Made by a program: the position numbers and the translations under genes
Assembly: GCA_947451145.1 (NCBI GenBank)
Contig: CANFXW010000002.1
Span: 62,001 to 126,000, forward strand
DNA from: Sphingomonadaceae bacterium
Lineage (GTDB): Bacteria > Pseudomonadota > Alphaproteobacteria > Sphingomonadales > Sphingomonadaceae
Length of the DNA: 64,000 nt
Direction of reading: 5' to 3'
In this document: in pieces, positions 60,052 through 64,000 of the stretch
Layout of the letters: every line of letters begins with the position of its first letter
How positions within the stretch are numbered: position 1 is the first letter of the stretch
The notes under the pieces: generated by a model
What the model saw: only the letters and a program-made list of their open reading frames with translations
Told to the model about the DNA's origin: nothing
Database searches by the model: none

Positions 60052-60633
60052 ATGCTCAAGGCACGAACCGCCCACCGCAAACGCAACCGCGGTTATGAGG
60101 AAACGCACCGCGAGCTGATCGAAACGGCGGTGCGCCTGCTTTCGGAGAGCGGGGTTGATGCCCTGTCGGTATCCGGTCTTGCCCGTGAAGCCGGGCTGAA
60201 CCGCACGACGATCTATTACCATTTCCCCAATCGCGAGGCGATGCTGTGCGCGGTCAAGGAATGGTCGGCGCAGCAACTGGCGCTCGGCATGGATGTCGAA
60301 GCGCCGCAACTGGACCGCATGGCGCACATCACGCGCTTTGTTCTTGAAAACCCCCAGTTGATCAAGCTGTGGATCGAAGACTTCATTTCGCCCGGCGATA
60401 TCCGTGACCGCTATCCGCGCTGGGATGATCTGGTTGCTGGCCTCTCGCGCGATTTGCAAAGGGGGCAGGGCGGCGATGGAGAGGTCTATGCCCTGATGCT
60501 GCTCACCGGCGCGATCATCGGCCCTCGCGTTTTCCACCTGTCAGTCTCGCCGCAGTCCGATGCCGATGAAGTAAGCCGGCGCTTCATTGCCGAAGCCCAG
60601 CGGCAGCTGGCCAAGGAAGGACTGATGCACTAA
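60052..60633 (+). CDS. TetR-family transcriptional regulator
   Basis: 193 residues. The N-terminal helix-turn-helix is THRELIETAVRLLSESGVDALSVSGLAREAGLNRTTIYYHFPNREAMLCAVKEWSAQQL. The C-terminal ligand domain is variable. It stands between the MITE-like element and a small unknown gene. A strong palindrome directly after its stop (60634) may be its operator. The 91-bp upstream stretch (59961-60051) holds no gene. Confidence 0.87.
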   Translation: MLKARTAHRKRNRGYEETHRELIETAVRLLSESGVDALSVSGLAREAGLNRTTIYYHFPNREAMLCAVKEWSAQQLALGMDVEAPQLDRMAHITRFVLENPQLIKLWIEDFISPGDIRDRYPRWDDLVAGLSRDLQRGQGGDGEVYALMLLTGAIIGPRVFHLSVSPQSDADEVSRRFIAEAQRQLAKEGLMH

Positions 60634-60657
60634 AATTACGACAGATCTGTTGTAATT
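60634..60657. promoter_or_regulatory. 24-bp palindrome between the TetR gene and a small gene
   Basis: AATTAC and GTAATT bracket the perfect core ACAGATCTGT; the 24 bases are symmetric except for one pair. It starts one base after the TetR stop codon and ends 45 bases before the ATG at 60703. Size and symmetry suit a TetR operator, though it could also be a weak terminator. Confidence 0.55.
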
Positions 60658-60702
60658 TATCGTGCTTTGGTGTTGAATGGTGGCGAGGGAGAGTTCGCCA
60701 CC

Positions 60703-61044
60703 ATGTCACTGTTGCCGTCTGCCTATGCTGCGCTTGAGCCCTTTGCCACTGATTGGGCCCTGCACACTACAGCCGAACGCGCCGCCAAGCGCGGATCCAG
60801 CACCGAGGCGGAGCGGCAGGCGCTCTATGCTGCCGTTATGCCAGTTGCTGCGCAGGCGCTGTCCGAACTTGATGGCAAACCGCTCGCCAGCCTTGATGCC
60901 AGCGAGAAGCGCCTGCTCGATCTGCTGCTGTCATTCGCGCACGTTTCGCTGGCGGTTGAGCTTCAGCGCGATGACGAGCCCCAGCACGCGGTGTTCCGCC
61001 AGCGGATGCTGGTTACGGCATCGCCAGCTGACAAGGCAGCTTAA
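60703..61044 (+). CDS. Small protein of unknown function
   Basis: 113 residues from the ATG at 60703 (GAGGGAGAG upstream). Mostly helical: LLPSAYAALEPFATDWALHTTAERAAKRGSSTEAERQALYAAVMPVAAQALSELDGKPLASLDASEKRLLDLLLSFAHVSLAVELQRDDEPQHAVFRQRML. It has no signal peptide or cysteines. The family is not recognised. It follows the TetR gene and the palindrome, so it may be under that regulator, and it overlaps the convergent aldo-keto reductase by 4 bp. Confidence 0.7.
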   Translation: MSLLPSAYAALEPFATDWALHTTAERAAKRGSSTEAERQALYAAVMPVAAQALSELDGKPLASLDASEKRLLDLLLSFAHVSLAVELQRDDEPQHAVFRQRMLVTASPADKAA

Positions 61045-62069
61045 CCCCGCTTTTCAACCTCAACACCGCCGAATGCCGTGGCCATGAATGGCCCTTGCAA
61101 GGTTTCGTGCGGGAAGCCGAGCGGCACTTTGCTCACTGCATCGAGCCGGCACAGATGATCTGCGCCGAGCGTAACGTCCAGTGCGCCAAGGTTGTCTTCG
61201 AGTTGGGTCGGCGTGCGCACACCCAGTACCGGCGAAGTGACCACGCTGTCCTGCATCGTCCAGGCCAGTGCGACCTGTGCCGGGGTGCAGCCGATATCAT
61301 CCGCTACCGCGCAAACCACTGCGGCAATCTCCAGCGAACGCTCGGACAAGCGGCCTGTCGCGGTGTTCATATCCTTGCGCGGGCTGGCTTCCCCCCGGCC
61401 ATATTTGCCGCTGAGCACTCCGCCGCCAAGCGGCGACCATGGCGATACGCCCATGCCCATCTCCCGCGCCATCGGGATCAGTTCGCGCTCCACCGTTCGC
61501 TCGATCAGGCTATAGGAGATTTGCAGCGCGCAAAAGGGACTCCAGCCGCGCAGATCGGCAATCGCCTGCATCCGGCTCGCCTGCCACGCGGGCACATCGG
61601 AAAGCCCGGCATAGAGCACCTTGCCCGAGCGGACCAGATCATCAAAGGCGCGCAGGATCTCTTCCACCGGGGTGCGATAGTCCCACATGTGGAGGTAGAG
61701 CAGGTCGATATAGTCGGTCTGCAGGCGGCGCAGGCTGTCCTCAACCGCTTGCACCATAGACTTGCGGTGATTGCCGGCATTGTTGGGGTCGCCGGGCCGG
61801 GTGGTGAGCGAATATTTGGTTGAGAGCACCAGTGGATGCCGGCGGCCTTTCACCAGTGTGCCGAGCAGTTCTTCCGACCCGCCCATTCCCCCGTAGAAAT
61901 TGGCCGTATCGATGAAGTTTCCGCCGCGATCGATATAGATATCGACCATCTGCGCCGCCTCTTCATCGCTCGATCCCCAGCCGGCAGCCCGAAAGGTCAT
62001 CGCGCCCAGCGCCATCGGCGAAACGCGCAGGCCCGAGCGGCCGAGCAGGTGATAGTGGTCTAGTGGCAT
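61041..62069 (-). CDS. Aldo-keto reductase
   Basis: 342 residues from the ATG at 62069 (AAGGA upstream). The catalytic tetrad is visible: Asp/Tyr in NFIDTANFYGG, Lys in LVLSTKYSL, His in YIDLLYLHMWDYRTP. Later motifs GVSPWSPLGGGVLSGKYGRGE and TPAQVALAWTMQ...SPVLGVRTPTQLEDNLGAL match the YajO/Gcy-type NADPH enzymes. It reduces aldehydes or ketones; substrate unknown. Confidence 0.9.
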   Translation of the reverse strand: MPLDHYHLLGRSGLRVSPMALGAMTFRAAGWGSSDEEAAQMVDIYIDRGGNFIDTANFYGGMGGSEELLGTLVKGRRHPLVLSTKYSLTTRPGDPNNAGNHRKSMVQAVEDSLRRLQTDYIDLLYLHMWDYRTPVEEILRAFDDLVRSGKVLYAGLSDVPAWQASRMQAIADLRGWSPFCALQISYSLIERTVERELIPMAREMGMGVSPWSPLGGGVLSGKYGRGEASPRKDMNTATGRLSERSLEIAAVVCAVADDIGCTPAQVALAWTMQDSVVTSPVLGVRTPTQLEDNLGALDVTLGADHLCRLDAVSKVPLGFPHETLQGPFMATAFGGVEVEKRG

Positions 62070-62170
62070 GGCGAATCCTTTGACGCAGGGCAGGGCCGAA
62101 CCCTGACATGCTAACCGGATTTTCGCCACTATCCTTGACCCTATCGGATCATGGTTTAGCTCATGCGGAC

Positions 62171-63325
62171 ATGACTACCCAAACGATCGCAGAAGTAGAA
62201 CCGTTCCACGCCATTGCCCTTTCCCGCATCGCGCATGATCTGAAGGCGCAGGGGCAGGACATCATCCACATGGAGTTCGGCCAGCCAAGCACCGGCGCTC
62301 CGGCTGCGGCGATTGCCGAGGCGCACCGCGTGCTCGATGCCGACCCGATGGGCTATTGGGAATCGACTGGCCTGAAAGAGCGGATCGCCCGTGCCTATCG
62401 CGAAGACTATGGGGCCGAGATCGATCCCGAGCAGGTTATGCTGACCTGCGGTGCCTCGCCCGCGCTGGTGATGGCGCTGTCCTGCCTGTTCGCCCCCGGC
62501 GCGCGGGTGGCACTGGCCCGGCCGGGCTATGTTGCCTATCGCAACACGCTGAAATCGCTCTATCTTGAGCCGGTCGAGATGGCCTGCGGTGCGGCGGAGC
62601 GATATCAGGTGACGGCTGCTGCACTCGATGCGCTCGATCCCGCACCGGACGGGCTGATCGTCGCCAGCCCGGCCAACCCCACCGGCACGATTATCACCCC
62701 CGAAGAGATGGAGGCGATTGCCGAGGTCTGCCGCCGCAAGGGCATTCGGGTGATCGCCGACGAGATCTATCACGGCATCACCTATGGCACCTCTGCCCAC
62801 ACCATACTGCAACACCTGCCAGAGGCGTTGGTCGTCGATTCCTTCTCCAAATACTATTCGATGGCCGGTTGGCGGCTGGGCTGGCTGGTGGTGCCCGAGG
62901 CGCTGATCCCGGCAGCGCGGGCGCGCATGGGCAACCTGTTCCTAACCCCGCCTTCGCTGGCCCAGCACGCCGCGCTGGTGGCTTTCGATTGCCGTGACGA
63001 GCTGCAGGGCCACGTCGCCACCTATACCCGCAACCGCGAGCTGCTGCTCGCCGCGCTGCCGGCGATGGGCCTTGGCCGCATCGCTCCGCCCGACGGGGCC
63101 TTCTACATCTGGGCCGATGTCGGCCACCTGACCAATGACAGTTATGAACTTTGTGAAGCCCTGCTGCGAGAGACAGGCGTCGCCACCGCACCGGGCATCG
63201 ACTTCGATCCGGTCGAAGGCCACCGCTTCATGCGCTTCAGCTTTGCGGTTTCGACACCGTTGATTGAAGAGGCGATCGCGAGAATGATCCCGTGGTTTGC
63301 CGCGCGGGTCGGTCAGGGAGAGTAA
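62171..63325 (+). CDS. PLP-dependent aminotransferase, class I/II
   Basis: 384 residues from the ATG at 62171. Motifs: FGQPSTGAPAAAIAEAHRVLD, GASPALVMALSCLFAPG, VASPANPTGTIITPEEMEAI, VIADEIYHGITYG, and the PLP lysine in VDSFSKYYSMAGWRLGWLV. The C-terminal Arg is in GHRFMRFSFAVS. It is of the aspartate/aromatic aminotransferase type. The reaction is not determined; it precedes a hydrolase gene by one base. Confidence 0.9.
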   Translation: MTTQTIAEVEPFHAIALSRIAHDLKAQGQDIIHMEFGQPSTGAPAAAIAEAHRVLDADPMGYWESTGLKERIARAYREDYGAEIDPEQVMLTCGASPALVMALSCLFAPGARVALARPGYVAYRNTLKSLYLEPVEMACGAAERYQVTAAALDALDPAPDGLIVASPANPTGTIITPEEMEAIAEVCRRKGIRVIADEIYHGITYGTSAHTILQHLPEALVVDSFSKYYSMAGWRLGWLVVPEALIPAARARMGNLFLTPPSLAQHAALVAFDCRDELQGHVATYTRNRELLLAALPAMGLGRIAPPDGAFYIWADVGHLTNDSYELCEALLRETGVATAPGIDFDPVEGHRFMRFSFAVSTPLIEEAIARMIPWFAARVGQGE

Positions 63326-63326
63326 A

Positions 63327-64000
63327 GTGGCGACATTCGTTCTGGTTCACGGCGGGCATCATGGCGGCTGGTGCTACAAGAAAGTGGCGCGCCTGCTGCA
63401 GGCCAAGGGGCACATCGTCTATGCGCCTTCGATGACCGGGATGGGCGAGCGCGAGCACCTGCGCTTTCCCGGCATGAACCTCGATACCCACATCACCGAT
63501 ATCGTCCGAATTCTTGAGGTGGACGATCTGACCGATGCCATTCTTGTCGGCCATTCCTATGGCGGGATGATCATCACCGGGGTGGCGGACCGCGCAACCG
63601 ACAGAGTGGGCCACCGCGTCTATCTCGATGCCGCCTATCCCAAGAATGGCGAGTCGCTGCTGGTTCACGCCGGTGCGAACATCGCACCGCTGGAAGCAAC
63701 GATGCGGGTGATCGACGGCGTCGAACTGGTCGGCTTTCCCGAGCATATGCCGCCGCATTTCTTCGGCATTACCGATCCCGAAGATGCCGCCTTCACCGCC
63801 GCCCGCCTCGGCCCGCAGCCTTGGGCCTGCTATACCCAGCCCTTGGTTCTGACCAACGAGGCGGCAGCGCGGGCGATCCCGGAAAGCCACATCATTTGCA
63901 CCTCGACCATCCCCGGCCGCGATATGGACCTGCTGCTCGCCCGCTCTGAGGGCCGCGTCTGGGACATCGATACCGGTCATGACCTGATGATTACCGAACC
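63327..64000 (+). CDS. Alpha/beta hydrolase (partial, runs off the window)
   Basis: The first 224 codons are present, from a GTG at 63327 preceded by GGGAGAG. The peptide opens VATFVLVHGGHHGGWCYKKVARLLQAKGHIVYAPSMTGMGEREHL with oxyanion motif HGGHHGGW. The nucleophile elbow is LVGHSYGGMI. An acidic residue follows in YLDAAYP. It resembles MenH/EstC-type salicylate esterase-like enzymes. The catalytic His is probably near the visible end (DTGHDLMI). The C-terminus is not in the window. Confidence 0.88.
   Translation, partial: MATFVLVHGGHHGGWCYKKVARLLQAKGHIVYAPSMTGMGEREHLRFPGMNLDTHITDIVRILEVDDLTDAILVGHSYGGMIITGVADRATDRVGHRVYLDAAYPKNGESLLVHAGANIAPLEATMRVIDGVELVGFPEHMPPHFFGITDPEDAAFTAARLGPQPWACYTQPLVLTNEAAARAIPESHIICTSTIPGRDMDLLLARSEGRVWDIDTGHDLMITE

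Overview
The window looks like chromosome from an alphaproteobacterium of the order Sphingomonadales (Sphingomonas/Novosphingobium type). This rests on high GC by eye, a PhoK-type alkaline phosphatase, a MucR/Ros regulator, a large TonB receptor beside dehydrogenase-rich catabolic genes, and scattered inverted repeats built on CTTCGACAGGCTCAG. No rRNA, tRNA, CRISPR array, prophage or intact insertion sequence was seen.

Positions 1-14401 are a flagellar cluster. The leftward operon is flgB-C-D-E-F-G-H-I-J(rod part only)-K-L and then the start of motA. Rightward are a MotA-like/MotB-like pair, flgA, flgM, flgN, a lytic transglycosylase, flhA and fliA. Two textbook sigma-54 -24/-12 promoters are visible, one before flgB and one before the transglycosylase-flhA-fliA unit. 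GGCAA-N4-TTGCC dyads that resemble FlbD-type enhancers lie upstream of flgB and of flgM. Several parts are small: hook protein, hook cap, rod cap and the MotB-like protein.

Positions 14402-20359 hold two long intergenic hairpins, a low-GC lipoprotein ORF whose ATG start is cut by an amber codon, dsbD, a phoK-like phosphatase and a UbiH-family hydroxylase. Positions 20356-29557 are a catabolic island: a GntR regulator divergent from aldehyde dehydrogenase, a double CMD protein, three SDRs, a 3-hydroxyisobutyrate-dehydrogenase-like enzyme, and a TonB receptor.

Positions 29864-43937 are mostly housekeeping: DUF1489, mgtE, cyclophilin, LysR, then the conserved corC-ybeY-phoH-miaB block, plsC, fur, mucR, rimI, tsaB, a nitroreductase and nfu. 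Two insertions interrupt this block. One is a TIR-domain gene between ybeY and phoH, on the opposite strand with its own promoter-like sequence; it is the best candidate here for an undescribed immune-type gene. The other is a pair of small secreted proteins between miaB and plsC.

Positions 44019-64000 are a second accessory/catabolic region: a lipoprotein, a membrane protein, an esterase, a Baeyer-Villiger monooxygenase plus Rieske oxygenase pair, a MobA-like transferase, a sulfotransferase, a glycosyltransferase with a metallophosphoesterase, hyuB/hyuA, three SDRs, a 263-bp MITE-like element with TA flanks, a TetR regulator, an aldo-keto reductase, an aminotransferase and an alpha/beta hydrolase running off the end. 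The gene content suggests uptake and breakdown of an alicyclic or aromatic compound through ketone, ester and aldehyde intermediates; the substrate cannot be read from sequence.
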